From: an uncultured Eubacteriales bacterium
GTDB lineage: Bacteria > Bacillota > Clostridia > Oscillospirales > Acutalibacteraceae
Direction: 5' to 3'
Assembly: GCA_900315255.1 (NCBI GenBank)
Contig: OMYH01000008.1
Coordinates: 37,538-99,934, forward strand
Length of the DNA: 62,397 nt
The notes below the pieces were generated by a model. The model searched no databases. It saw only the letters and a program-made list of their open reading frames with translations, and had not been told where the DNA came from. Shown piece after piece: positions 9,225 through 18,804 of this stretch; position 1 is the first letter of the stretch; each line of letters opens with the position of its first letter. A program made the translations under genes and the position numbers.

Positions 9225-9538
9225 ATGGCAAATCGAATAATGAGTCTTCGCCTTTCTAAAAATCTTTCAAGAGAAAAACTGGCGGAAAAGCCGAATATTT
9301 CCGTACAATTTCTTGCGGATATAGAAAAAGGCGGAAAAAACATGATAGTAACGACACTGAGAAAGCTTTCAGAGGCTTTGTTTGTGACTACGGATTATAT
9401 TGTCAACGGGAAAAAGCTTCATCTTCCGTTTCGGAAGATGTAAAAATAGAATTATTTCGCACTATACCTTGCAAACAAGCGATAGGCAGTCGAATCACAG
9501 AAAAGATTTGCAAAAGCAGTTTCAACACCTTGACATAG
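9225..9538 (+). pseudogene. Frameshifted small XRE-family regulator
   Basis: The frame from 9225 encodes a helix-turn-helix of the small clostridial XRE type (RIMSLRLSKNLSREKL, then ISVQFLADIEKGGK and TTDYIVNGK). It stops at 9443 after an odd tail. At the A-run near 9411 a shift of one base opens another frame (ASSSVSEDVKIELFRTI...) that runs to 9538 and resembles the usual C-terminal helix of such regulators. No good ribosome site precedes the ATG. A broken gene is most likely; a functional 72-residue HTH protein cannot be excluded. Confidence 0.5.
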
Positions 9539-9641
9539 GAAAATGTATTTTCTGTAGACTTTTTAATTATTCACACACGGTTCACAAATTTGTTGTATAT
9601 ATTTATTCATAATAAACTTGTATCGGAGGTTATGTGCCGTT

Positions 9642-10838
9642 ATGAAAAAAAGAATTCTATCCTTATTTTTATCCTGTCTGATCTCACTCGGCGTCTGTGC
9701 CTGCACTGCCGGTTCTCCGGAAGCTGTGAAGCTTGATATTTCCGAAAGCTCACATACAACAGCCGACACAGCCTCATCGGAAATCACCAACATCGAGGAA
9801 AGATCACTGACGGAAAGCAAAAGCGGATCATCGGCGATCAGCAAAACGAACGAAAGCTCCAAAATATCCGACAGTTCAGAGAAGCCAAGCAGTGCGGTAT
9901 CGGAGAAACTCGTCAGCAGTAATGCTTCATCAAAGCCGTCGGAAAGCAGTGTGACCTCACAGGTGCAAAATAATGCATCACCGTCCGATAATACCGTAAC
10001 GGCGTCATCTTACACATACACGGTCACAAATACAACTTCCGATGTAAATCCTTCAAACTCAACGGCTTCGGAAAGCGTACAGACACAGAACGAAAATGTA
10101 TCGTCGAAAAACACCGAAACATATTACACTGACTCGGAAGAAGTAACCGAGACGGATCAAAACACACAGTCTTCTTCGGAGCGAACGCTGCCCGACAAAA
10201 CAGGCCGCGAAAAGAAAATAGTCGTTATTGACGCAGGGCATCAGGCTAATCCTGATTTTAATACCGAGCCGATCGCCCCGGGGTCATCGGAGATGAAGAT
10301 CAAAGTATCGGGGGGTACTACAGGCGTTGTAACAGGGATACCGGAATATGAACTTACCCTTACACTTGCATTAAAGCTCCAACTGATACTTGAGGAGAGA
10401 GGGTACGAGGTGATTCAGACAAGAACGACTAACGATGTTAATATAAGCAATATCGAGCGTGCAGATGTGGCGAATAATATCAATGCCGATGCCTTTATAA
10501 GAATACACGCAAATGGGTCGGATTATTCAAGCGTAAACGGAGCTATGGCACTTTGTCAGACGCCTAATAATCCCTACAACGGACATATATATTCGCAGTG
10601 TTATTCACTTTCGGAGAATGTTCTTGACGAGCTTGTCGCTTCCACTGGCTGCAATAAACAGTATATATGGGAAACAGATACGATGTGCGGCATTAACTGG
10701 TCGCTTGTGCCTGTCACGATCATTGAGGTGGGGTATATGAGCAATCCGCAGGAGGATAGGCTAATGGCGACCGACGAATATCAGGATAAAATATGTGTTG
10801 GGATCGCAAACGGGATAGATAAGTTTTTCGGAATCTGA
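9642..10838 (+). CDS. N-acetylmuramoyl-L-alanine amidase (Amidase_3) lipoprotein
   Basis: This 398-residue exported protein has a lipoprotein-like signal (KKRILSLFLSC, then VCAC as a plausible lipobox), a Ser/Thr-rich linker of about 160 residues and a C-terminal Amidase_3 domain. The zinc and catalytic motifs are present: DAGH, the PEYELT glutamate, IHAN and the final IEVGYMSN. Such enzymes cleave the amide bond between muramic acid and L-alanine in peptidoglycan. The linker would let a membrane-anchored enzyme reach the wall. The ATG at 9642 lies 12 bases after GGAGG; a TTG at 9618 in the same frame would add eight residues before the signal and lies upstream of that ribosome site. Confidence 0.85.
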   Translation: MKKRILSLFLSCLISLGVCACTAGSPEAVKLDISESSHTTADTASSEITNIEERSLTESKSGSSAISKTNESSKISDSSEKPSSAVSEKLVSSNASSKPSESSVTSQVQNNASPSDNTVTASSYTYTVTNTTSDVNPSNSTASESVQTQNENVSSKNTETYYTDSEEVTETDQNTQSSSERTLPDKTGREKKIVVIDAGHQANPDFNTEPIAPGSSEMKIKVSGGTTGVVTGIPEYELTLTLALKLQLILEERGYEVIQTRTTNDVNISNIERADVANNINADAFIRIHANGSDYSSVNGAMALCQTPNNPYNGHIYSQCYSLSENVLDELVASTGCNKQYIWETDTMCGINWSLVPVTIIEVGYMSNPQEDRLMATDEYQDKICVGIANGIDKFFGI

Positions 10839-10948
10839 TTAATCCGCAGCCTTGCAGCACTGAGTCGCCGCTGACGTTACTTACTTTGTTGTTATTCCGA
10901 CTTTAACAACACGCCATAAATTATTAAAAATATTCAATTATTGCCGTA

Positions 10949-10991
10949 AAAAGCACTAAGCAAGATCATCTCCTGCTTAGTGCTTTTTTTG
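10949..10991. terminator. Bidirectional terminator
   Basis: The stem AAAAAGCACTAAGCA / TGCTTAGTGCTTTTT has a T run on the plus side and an A run on the other. It separates the convergent amidase gene and the 11016-14891 dockerin gene. Confidence 0.85.
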
Positions 10992-11015
10992 TGTTATTCT
11001 GTTACGGCAAAGCCG

Positions 11016-14000
11016 TTATATGGTTACTTCCGTTCCGATTATTTTGTTATTAGACATATTGATAGTGTATCTGAGAATATCGAGAGCGTCTTTATTTGTG
11101 ACTCTTCCGTCACCGCTTACGTCTGATAATCTAAGCTGTCTTTTACTAAATGTTTTGAGTTTGATAGCGTAACGCATAATCAGCAAGCTGTCCTTAGCAG
11201 TTACCTTTCCGTCTCCATCGGCGTCGCCCATGATACCTTTCTCGGGAACGTCGGGAGTGTCCGGAGTATCGGGAGTGTCGGGTGTGTCGGGTGTGTCATC
11301 CGAATCCTTACCGCTGTCGGTATCGTCCTTCTTGTCGGAGTCCTTACCGCTGTCGGTATCGTCCTTCTTGTCGGAATCCTTACCGCTGTCGGTATCGTCC
11401 TTCTTGTCGGAATCCTTACCGCTGTCGGTATCGTCCTTCTTGTCGGAATCCTTGTCGCTGTCTGTGTCGCCTGTTGTATCTACATCGGAAGCTTCAACGG
11501 CTTTCTCCTGCTTGTCGGTGTATGTTTTGCCTTCAAATGCTGCTGTCGCCGTGTAAACGATCTTTCCTTCTGCTTCGGTTTTTGTAATATTTGCATTTAC
11601 GGTTTGTGTATGCTTTGAATTGTTTGCGCAGGTTAATGTTGCTGTAGCAGAACTAAGATCATCAGCCCACTTCCATGTAGGCTTGCCGTAGTTGTGTCCT
11701 GTTGCCTTTATAATTGTATCTTCAATATTGATCTCATTTGTACCGTTTTTATCGGAGAAGTATCTTCCGCATGGATTCTCGCCGTCATCGCATACCCAAT
11801 ATTCTTTGTTGCCGTCGTCTTCGCAGGCTGCGTCTTTTGCTTTGACCTTTGTGAGTACGTGTACATGATCCTTTACTGGAATATCATGAGCCTCGACGTG
11901 ATTAGGATTATTTTTACAAACACGGTATTCTTCTCCGTTGATTGTTTCGGTTGCTTCACGCAAAACTGTCCACTCGCCCCATTTGTGACCGAGAGCTTCG
12001 AGTTCTTCTGTAACCTCTTCGCCGCACTTTGCGCAGTGATATGTTTTTGTTCCTTTTTCTGTGCAGGTGGGATTGTCGATATGAACGTCATTGCCTTCAA
12101 CGTGTATAGCAGTTACCTCAAAATTAAATAAAGCATTATTCTCCTGCAGTAATTCGGCGTTAGTGAGCTTTGCGCCATTAAAGGTAACGTTGTTCATAGA
12201 ATCCTCTGCAATATACCAGCCGAAATCGCCTTGAAGCTGGAAGCGGCCTTTATATGTATCTCCGCCTTTAATTGTTCCGGTGAAGAATTGTTCTTCCTCG
12301 TTAAAGTATACAGCACCTTTATGCGGAGTTGTTCTAACGCCATCCGAGCACTGCACTTCTATGAGGGGATCGTTGCGGCGCATTGCCTCGCTGTATCCGT
12401 CGGTGGTCGTAGTGACTTCTGTTCCGCAGGTCGGAGGAACGATAGTGAGTTCTATCTCTGTTATCGGTTTCTCCCAAAGTACATACAAAAAAGTATTATC
12501 GGGAAGGCTGCCATAGTACTCTTGGATATCGCTATAGTAAGCGGCAGCGTTTTCATATTCTTCAATTGGTTTAAAGCCAAGATCAAAGTACCTTTCACCA
12601 TCAGCATAAAAAGCATCATTGGCTTGGAATATATCATAACAGGTCTTCCGTACGTCTAATATATTAGTAGCAGGTATATAGAATGTGACAACAGAGCCGT
12701 CAACTTCGTATTCACCGTCAAAATACTCTTTTGCAAAATCAATATGGTCTTTGCCGCAATCCACCTTCACCGTCTGGATCGGTTTGAATTCTGCATAAAC
12801 CGAAACTTCTTCATTCGGCATAGTAAATGTATATGTAGACTCATTTACCTTTAGCAGATCAATAAAGTGCGGACGGTATATCTCAAGTCTTGCAAGTCCG
12901 TAATTCTCGTCAGGATTGACGGTCAAAGTGACCGTTTCGCCCTCTTTTGCTCTTGAAGGGGTGATATTTACTGTTCCATGTTCAACTGTATTCCAAAACT
13001 CTATGTTATGATAACCAGGGGCTTCAACAAATGTTGCCTTAACTATTTTTGGGAAAGAGGAATTCACTTCAAAGTAATATGTGCCGTCGCCATTGTCAAC
13101 AACTGTATTCTCATAATCGTCCCCAATATCCTCAACCTTGAGGGAGTCGAGCATATAACCGTGTTCAGGCTCAACGATCAGGGTTACTCTGTCACCTCTC
13201 AAAGCGGTATCAGGTGTTGCAGTGACTGTGCCGTGTTCAGCTTCCTCTACATATATATTATACAGCATGTCAACAATTGCGCTAACTTTTACATCTGCCT
13301 GCGGCATTGTAAAGGAGATGGTTTTATTGTCTGTTCTTTCAAAGTCAACAAAAAGCTCGTCAAAAGAGCCATACTCATTCTTTGCATTAACTTTAATATT
13401 TGAAAATGCGGTGCCATCTTCAATTTCGCACGTTGCAGTAACAATATCGCCTTCTTTAGCTTGTGTCACTTCTTCACCGTTTACGTAGAAATTACATTTG
13501 CCCCATGTCCCTTTATAACCGAACATTACTGACGATGTAAGGTCAAAGATCTCTTTCTTTTTGAATGTTGCGGTAATTCCCACGTTGGACTTGGGCATGA
13601 CGAATGAATGATCATCGGCTACCGCGATTTCTTTTGAAAGATTGAGATTGGTTACTTTTAATGTATCAAGCTCGTAGTTGCCGCTCGGTTTAACATTTAT
13701 CTTTATTCGTTCGCCTTTATATGCGGGTGACACATCTACCGATATTTTGCCGTTGTCAATCTCGTCATCAACGAAAACGGTGTACGGAGGCGTAGGTCTG
13801 ATGACTCCATTTTTTTCCCAAATGCCGCACTGATATTGTTGTCTTTCTAAATTTGCGGGTGTTGTTATACTAAGGTTGTCGGCAACAGTGAACTTTTCAG
13901 CATCAATTGCGTGAAATACAGCCTCTGAAGTTATTGTGCCTGTGCCGATTATATCGACATTGCCATAATATCCGCGGATACCGTAATATCCCGAAACATC

Positions 14001-14891
14001 AAGGCTGCCGTCGCCTGTTATTGTCAAGTTTCCGTCCCTGACTTGTATGCCGTCATTGTTTACTTCAGATTGAACCGTATTTGCGCCGTGATATACGATG
14101 TTCAGATTGATGTCCTTCGCAAAAATCGCACCGTCTATATAACGGTTGTTGCCATAAACAGTGGCATTGTTGAGTGTAAGAGTATGCGTATCCATATCGT
14201 ATGTTACGGTGCCGTCACCCAACACGTTATTGCAGTTATATGTGCTTACCTGCGTGTCGCCTACCCAAACGCTGTCTGTCAGAATAGAAAACTCCGCATT
14301 GACGGTAACAGCGCAGTCGGGCATTTTGAAGCTGTTGTCGCTTGCAAGTGCAACATTGTTGCCGTTTGCGTCTGTTACAGAAAGCTCTGTCAGAACATAA
14401 CCCTGCGCAGGGTTAACGGTCATAGGAATCTTATAGCTGCCGTATCCTGTGCTTTGAACGTCTACAGTACCCTCGCCTGTCTTATTAACGGTGATGGTGT
14501 TTTCGGGAGCTGCTTCAAACTCGCCGTAGATGGTAACATCGCCGCCGCTCAGCATAAAGTCAATTTGATTCTCTTGTAAATCAACTACCGGACGTAAGCT
14601 TGGTTCATAATTAGGATAGATCTCCTTTGAACCGCTGCTGTTTGTAAAGTAGAGCCTTTGAAGACGATAGCCGTTATCTGCGTTGTAAGTAACAATAGTA
14701 TATGGTAATAAGTCAAACTGACTTGAACCATAGATGCTTCGGCTTGATGTAATAGTGCCGTGCGTTGTGGGTGCCACTGTTACTGAGTAACCCGAGGCTG
14801 CGCTCGCCTGCATGGGTATCATGCTCACTATCATGAGGAAGGTAAGTATTAAAGCTGTGAATTTTGAAAGTTTGTGTTTAGTGCCGTTCAT
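11016..14891 (-). CDS. Large secreted dockerin protein with InlB-type repeats
   Basis: This 1,291-residue protein has a signal peptide (KLSKFTALILTFLMIVSM, then ASA). It carries several divergent InlB B-repeat-like units (for example GTVTATPDTALRGDRVTL and GTVNITPSRAKEGETVTL). Near residues 205-345 lies a beta-helix-like stretch of repeated Asn/Ile/Gly strands. A Cys-containing segment with TYHCAKCGEEVTEE follows, then a 12-residue repeat linker and a TPD repeat. It ends in a dockerin with loops DADGDGKVTAKD and DVSGDGRVTNKD. No catalytic site was recognised, so binding or structural work is likely. The start at 14891 follows AGGAGG; the in-frame ATG at 14927 would add residues before the signal peptide. 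Its dockerin matches the LRR protein's at the recognition positions. Confidence 0.8.
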   Translation of the reverse strand: MNGTKHKLSKFTALILTFLMIVSMIPMQASAASGYSVTVAPTTHGTITSSRSIYGSSQFDLLPYTIVTYNADNGYRLQRLYFTNSSGSKEIYPNYEPSLRPVVDLQENQIDFMLSGGDVTIYGEFEAAPENTITVNKTGEGTVDVQSTGYGSYKIPMTVNPAQGYVLTELSVTDANGNNVALASDNSFKMPDCAVTVNAEFSILTDSVWVGDTQVSTYNCNNVLGDGTVTYDMDTHTLTLNNATVYGNNRYIDGAIFAKDINLNIVYHGANTVQSEVNNDGIQVRDGNLTITGDGSLDVSGYYGIRGYYGNVDIIGTGTITSEAVFHAIDAEKFTVADNLSITTPANLERQQYQCGIWEKNGVIRPTPPYTVFVDDEIDNGKISVDVSPAYKGERIKINVKPSGNYELDTLKVTNLNLSKEIAVADDHSFVMPKSNVGITATFKKKEIFDLTSSVMFGYKGTWGKCNFYVNGEEVTQAKEGDIVTATCEIEDGTAFSNIKVNAKNEYGSFDELFVDFERTDNKTISFTMPQADVKVSAIVDMLYNIYVEEAEHGTVTATPDTALRGDRVTLIVEPEHGYMLDSLKVEDIGDDYENTVVDNGDGTYYFEVNSSFPKIVKATFVEAPGYHNIEFWNTVEHGTVNITPSRAKEGETVTLTVNPDENYGLARLEIYRPHFIDLLKVNESTYTFTMPNEEVSVYAEFKPIQTVKVDCGKDHIDFAKEYFDGEYEVDGSVVTFYIPATNILDVRKTCYDIFQANDAFYADGERYFDLGFKPIEEYENAAAYYSDIQEYYGSLPDNTFLYVLWEKPITEIELTIVPPTCGTEVTTTTDGYSEAMRRNDPLIEVQCSDGVRTTPHKGAVYFNEEEQFFTGTIKGGDTYKGRFQLQGDFGWYIAEDSMNNVTFNGAKLTNAELLQENNALFNFEVTAIHVEGNDVHIDNPTCTEKGTKTYHCAKCGEEVTEELEALGHKWGEWTVLREATETINGEEYRVCKNNPNHVEAHDIPVKDHVHVLTKVKAKDAACEDDGNKEYWVCDDGENPCGRYFSDKNGTNEINIEDTIIKATGHNYGKPTWKWADDLSSATATLTCANNSKHTQTVNANITKTEAEGKIVYTATAAFEGKTYTDKQEKAVEASDVDTTGDTDSDKDSDKKDDTDSGKDSDKKDDTDSGKDSDKKDDTDSGKDSDKKDDTDSGKDSDDTPDTPDTPDTPDTPDVPEKGIMGDADGDGKVTAKDSLLIMRYAIKLKTFSKRQLRLSDVSGDGRVTNKDALDILRYTINMSNNKIIGTEVTI
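11240..11475 (-). repeat. Tandem linker repeats of the large dockerin protein
   Basis: About four near-identical 36-bp units encode a Asp/Ser/Lys-rich 12-residue repeat (DSGKDSDKKDDT), next to a 9-bp TPD repeat. They join the last module to the dockerin. Confidence 0.85.
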
Positions 14892-15105
14892 AAATTTTTC
14901 TCCTCCTATACAATATTTTTGAAACATAAATTTTGAATGATGGTCTTCTATCGCCTTCTTTCATTTTTTAATATTTCTCTGATTGTGTCAGAAAAAACAT
15001 TAAAAAAAATGATTTCTTATATTTTATCACAAATAAATTGTGATTGCAAGGTGAATTGTCAGAAATTTATACGTTCAAAAAAATGTTTGCAAAAAAACCT
15101 TTTTT

Positions 15106-15135
15106 TGAATAAAATTCGTTTTGAACAGCACAATA
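15106..15135 (+). promoter_or_regulatory. Sigma-G/F-like promoter of spoVT
   Basis: TGAATA (15106-15111), 17 bases, then CACAATA (15129-15135). This closely matches the forespore sigma-G pattern TGAATA-N17/18-CATACTA. In B. subtilis spoVT is transcribed by sigma-G, so the match and the gene agree. It ends 46 bases before the ATG. Confidence 0.65.
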
Positions 15136-15181
15136 ATATAGCAGAGTAAATTTTGCTTAAAAAAATAAAGGGAGAATAAAT

Positions 15182-15724
15182 ATGAAAGCCACAGGAATTG
15201 TCAGAAGAATAGACGACCTCGGCAGAGTGGTTATTCCAAAGGAGATACGCCGAACGCTTCGTATCAGAGAGGGCGATCCTCTGGAGATATATACCGATTC
15301 TGACGGAGAGGTCATTTTTAAAAAATATTCGCCCGTCGGCGAGCTTAGCGCATTTGCCTCGCAGTATGCGGAGGTATTGAGCCGTGTCAGCGGTCTGCCA
15401 ACGCTTATCGCTGACAGAGATCATATCGTAGCGGCGGCAGGGGTACCGAAAAGAGAATACCTTGAACGCAGGATCACCGCAGCCATAGAGGAACTCATGG
15501 AATCGAGAAAAAGCTTCGCTGCAAGCAGGAGCAATCACGATGAGCTGCAGCCCGTTGAGGGACTCGACCGGTGCGCAGGGATCGTATATCCGATAATCGC
15601 TTCAGGCGATGTTACGGGCGCTGTAATTATGCTTATGGGAGAAAAGAATTGTTTGCCTGCAGAAGCGGAGATTAAGCTTGCACAGTCTGCCTCGGCGTTT
15701 CTGGGAAAGCAAATGGAGGAATAA
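15182..15724 (+). CDS. spoVT: Stage V sporulation protein T
   Basis: This 180-residue transcription regulator has the N-terminal AbrB-type swapped-hairpin DNA-binding domain (ATGIVRRIDDLGRVVIPKE, residues 2-20) and a C-terminal GAF-like domain, the SpoVT plan and usual length. In B. subtilis SpoVT tunes sigma-G-dependent genes in the forespore. A strong AAGGGAG site precedes the ATG, and a sigma-G-like promoter lies upstream. The gene stands alone and converges with the feo operon. It is good evidence that the organism belongs to an endospore-forming lineage. Confidence 0.93.
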   Translation: MKATGIVRRIDDLGRVVIPKEIRRTLRIREGDPLEIYTDSDGEVIFKKYSPVGELSAFASQYAEVLSRVSGLPTLIADRDHIVAAAGVPKREYLERRITAAIEELMESRKSFAASRSNHDELQPVEGLDRCAGIVYPIIASGDVTGAVIMLMGEKNCLPAEAEIKLAQSASAFLGKQMEE

Positions 15725-15725
15725 A

Positions 15726-15767
15726 AAAGAACAGACGATAAAGGGCGTCAAACCTCTTTATCGTCTG
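15726..15767 (-). terminator. Terminator of the feo operon
   Basis: A perfect 12-bp stem (CAGACGATAAAG / CTTTATCGTCTG) is followed on the minus strand by TTCTTTTTTATT. On the plus strand it also lies just after spoVT and may act in both directions. Confidence 0.85.
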
Positions 15768-15781
15768 CTTGCGATTGTATT

Positions 15782-15961
15782 TTATTGTTGCGCTTTGTTA
15801 TGACAGGAGCATCCGCATGCACAGTGGGCACAGTTGCCGCCGCAGGAGGATTTTCCTGCTTTCTTATCTTTGACCATCGTCATGATTATTGCTGTGACAA
15901 CAGCTATCAGCACCAGTGATACAACTATCGTACCGAGATTATCAATAAACCATGTGAACAT
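15782..15961 (-). CDS. FeoB-associated Cys-rich membrane protein
   Basis: This 59-residue protein begins MFTWFIDNLG, has one membrane helix (about residues 10-30) and a short cytoplasmic tail packed with cysteines (CGGNCAHCACGCSC). The layout matches the FeoB-associated Cys-rich membrane protein family, found next to feoB in many Firmicutes and thought to help ferrous iron uptake. A GAGGAG site lies nine bases before the ATG. It is the last gene of the feo operon, starting 24 bases after feoB ends. Confidence 0.85.
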   Translation of the reverse strand: MFTWFIDNLGTIVVSLVLIAVVTAIIMTMVKDKKAGKSSCGGNCAHCACGCSCHNKAQQ

Positions 15962-15985
15962 ACATATCAGCTCCTCTTTTAAGAT

Positions 15986-18472
15986 TTATTCTTTGATTTT
16001 TGTTGTAAGCTTTTCTGGCTCTTTGTATTTTCTTATGAAAAGCATATAGATCATGCATCCGAGAACTGCTATTGCGAAGATCAGACCAATGATATTGACG
16101 TTACCTGTGAACAGACCGCCGAACTGGTTGATCATTAATGATATCAGATAAGCGAAGCCGCACTGATAACCGATTGCGAACCATGTCCATTTTGCACTGT
16201 TCATTTCACGCTTGATAGCGCCGATAGCAGCAAAGCAGGGTGCGCAAAGCAGGTTGAATACGAGGAACGAGAAGCCTGTAACACCTGTGAAGGCTGCGCC
16301 GAGAGTCTGCCAAACAGTGGTGTCTCCGCCGCCGTAGAGAATACCCATCGTGCCGACAATGTTTTCTTTTGCAACAAGACCTGTGATCGATGCAACGGCT
16401 GCCTGCCAGTTGCCCCAACCGAGAGGAATGAATATCCATGAGATAAAGCTGCCGATCTTTGCCAGAATGGAGAGATCAAGCTCATCTTCGCTGAGCATTC
16501 TGAATCCTTCTGACGTGAATCCGAAATAAGATGTGAACCATACAAAGATAGTGGAGATAAGAATGATCGTACCTGCTTTTTTTATGAATGACCAGCCGCG
16601 CTCCCACATTGAACGAAGCACGTTGCCGAGAGTCGGCATATGGTATGCAGGCAGCTCCATAACAAACGGAGCCGGTTCTCCGGAGAAGGGCGCAGTTTTC
16701 TTGAGCATAATGCCCGAAATGATGATAGCCGCCATTCCTATGAAATATGCGCTTACTGCTACCCAAGCCGAGCCGCCGAAAATTGCGCCTGCGATCATAG
16801 CAATGAAAGGAACCTTTGCGCCGCAGGGGATAAATGTTGTTGTGATAATAGTCATTCTTCTGTCACGAACATTTTCGATAGTACGGCTTGCCATGATACC
16901 GGGTACGCCGCAGCCGGTAGCTACAAGCATCGGAATGAAGGATTTACCTGAAAGACCAAATTTTCTGAATACTCTGTCGAGTACGAATGCGATTCTTGCC
17001 ATGTATCCGCAAGCTTCAAGGAATGCAAGCAGTAAGAAGAGGACGAGCATCTGCGGAACGAATCCGAGAACTGCGCCGACACCTGCGATGATGCCGTCTA
17101 AGATCAAGCCTTTGAGCCAGTCTGCCGCACCGACATTGTCGAGCAGACTCTCAAAAATACCCGGAATACTCGGTACAAATACGCCGTATTCTGCGGGATC
17201 GGGCTCGTCAAATCCGTTTTCTTCCAGATATGACACTGCGTCTACATATGAAACGCCAATGACATCCTCGTCATCTCCGTCGGGAATGGAATCGTAGTAA
17301 ACCGTCATTTCGAGTGTTTCGAGTGTCTCTTCGTCCTCTACCGAAATAACGGCGGAAGGATCACCCTTTACTTCCTTCATTTCTTCAATAGCGGCATCTG
17401 CGTCAAAATCTTCCGACTCAACGTCAAGATCATAATATGCGCTGATTGCATTCATTACATCACTGTATTCGTCTGCTTTTTCGGTATATTCGGATGTGCC
17501 GATACCGAAAAGGTGGAATCCGTCACCGAAAAGATTATCGTTTGTCCAGTCTGTTGCCCATGCACCCGGACCTTGCATAGCTATAAGATATACAAGATAC
17601 ATTATTACAGCGAAGATCGGCAGACCAAGCCAGCGGTTGGTGACTATCTTGTCAATCTTATCGGATGTGGTCAGTTTATCGGGATCGTGCTTTTTGCAGC
17701 AGGCTTTGATGATAGATGCGATATATATATAACGCTCGTTCGTGATGATGCTCTCCGAGTCGTCATCAAGTTCTTTCTCTGCGGCAAGAATATCATTCTC
17801 AACGTGTTCTCTGGTCTTTTCAAAAAGGTTGAGCTTTTCGAGGACCTTCTCATCACGCTCAAACACCTTGATAGCGTACCAGCGCTGCTGCTCTTCGGGC
17901 ATTTCATGAACTACAGCTTCTTCGATATGTGCCAGTGCGTGTTCTACGGGACCGCTGAAGGTGTGCTGGGGAATAGTCTTTGTTTCCTTTGCAGCCTTTA
18001 TTGCTTCCTCGGCAGCTTCGCTCACACCCTCGTTTTTTAAAGCGGAGATCTCAACGATCTTGCAGCCAAGTTGCTTTGACAGGGCTTTTGTGTTGATCTT
18101 GTCACCGCTCTTATTAACAACATCCATCATGTTGATCGCAACAACAACAGGAATGCCAAGCTCGACCAGCTGTGTTGTCAGATAAAGGTTACGTTCAAGA
18201 TTTGTACCGTCTATGATGTTGAGAATAACATCGGGACGTTCGCCGATAAGATAATTTCTTGCCACAACCTCCTCGGGAGTGTAGGGGGACAGCGAGTAAA
18301 TGCCCGGAAGGTCGGTGACGATCACACCGTCATGCTTTTTGAGTTTGCCTTCCTTTTTCTCAACTGTAACGCCCGGCCAGTTTCCGACAAATTGATTTGA
18401 ACCGGTCAGAGCATTGAACAGTGTCGTTTTACCGGAGTTCGGGTTGCCCGCAAGGGCAATACGGATATCCAT
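15986..18472 (-). CDS. feoB: Ferrous iron transporter FeoB
   Basis: This 828-residue inner-membrane Fe(II) transporter has a cytosolic G domain (GNPNSGKT at 9-16, NWPGVTVE at 31-38, DLPG at 54-57, NMMD at 114-117), a helical regulatory domain and a polytopic region with two Gate-type segments (for example EACGYMARIAFVLDR). An acidic insert lies between the first membrane helix and the next (about residues 315-430); most FeoB proteins have only a short loop there. AAAGGAAG precedes the ATG. It follows two feoA genes, with a candidate metalloregulator site at the operon head. Confidence 0.95.
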   Translation of the reverse strand: MDIRIALAGNPNSGKTTLFNALTGSNQFVGNWPGVTVEKKEGKLKKHDGVIVTDLPGIYSLSPYTPEEVVARNYLIGERPDVILNIIDGTNLERNLYLTTQLVELGIPVVVAINMMDVVNKSGDKINTKALSKQLGCKIVEISALKNEGVSEAAEEAIKAAKETKTIPQHTFSGPVEHALAHIEEAVVHEMPEEQQRWYAIKVFERDEKVLEKLNLFEKTREHVENDILAAEKELDDDSESIITNERYIYIASIIKACCKKHDPDKLTTSDKIDKIVTNRWLGLPIFAVIMYLVYLIAMQGPGAWATDWTNDNLFGDGFHLFGIGTSEYTEKADEYSDVMNAISAYYDLDVESEDFDADAAIEEMKEVKGDPSAVISVEDEETLETLEMTVYYDSIPDGDDEDVIGVSYVDAVSYLEENGFDEPDPAEYGVFVPSIPGIFESLLDNVGAADWLKGLILDGIIAGVGAVLGFVPQMLVLFLLLAFLEACGYMARIAFVLDRVFRKFGLSGKSFIPMLVATGCGVPGIMASRTIENVRDRRMTIITTTFIPCGAKVPFIAMIAGAIFGGSAWVAVSAYFIGMAAIIISGIMLKKTAPFSGEPAPFVMELPAYHMPTLGNVLRSMWERGWSFIKKAGTIILISTIFVWFTSYFGFTSEGFRMLSEDELDLSILAKIGSFISWIFIPLGWGNWQAAVASITGLVAKENIVGTMGILYGGGDTTVWQTLGAAFTGVTGFSFLVFNLLCAPCFAAIGAIKREMNSAKWTWFAIGYQCGFAYLISLMINQFGGLFTGNVNIIGLIFAIAVLGCMIYMLFIRKYKEPEKLTTKIKE

Positions 18473-18567
18473 AGTGTTTCTTCCTTTCTATAGTTCGCTC
18501 AAACTAACCTGATAATAAATGCATAGATCAATCATTTGAACATGTAGATCGATCGTTGCGGTCTGCA

Positions 18568-18789
18568 TTATTCTACTTCTACAAGATCTGCGTCGGCTTT
18601 ACGAAGCGAAAGCTCATATCCGCGCACTTTGATCTCTATCGGATCGCCGAGCGGAGCCACTTTGCGAACAAAGACCTCTGCGCCCCTTGTAATGCCCATA
18701 TCCATAATGCGGCGTTTGATAGCTCCTTCGCCGTGCAGCTTTTTGACCTTTGCTGTTGTGCCGATAGGAACATCTCTTAATGTTTTCAT
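18568..18789 (-). CDS. feoA: FeoA-type SH3-like protein (second)
   Basis: This 73-residue FeoA domain protein has the SH3-like barrel pattern (IMDMGITRGAEVFVRKVAPLG). FeoA proteins are small cytosolic partners needed for FeoB-driven Fe(II) uptake. A strong GAGGAGG site precedes the ATG. It lies 15 bases after the first feoA and 95 before feoB. Confidence 0.9.
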   Translation of the reverse strand: MKTLRDVPIGTTAKVKKLHGEGAIKRRIMDMGITRGAEVFVRKVAPLGDPIEIKVRGYELSLRKADADLVEVE

Positions 18790-18804
18790 GTTTTTTCCTC
18801 CTCT

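Noticed and set aside
16533-17297. 254-codon plus-strand frame opposite feoB
   Set aside because: feoB is certain on the other strand; the antisense frame has low-complexity content and no family resemblance.
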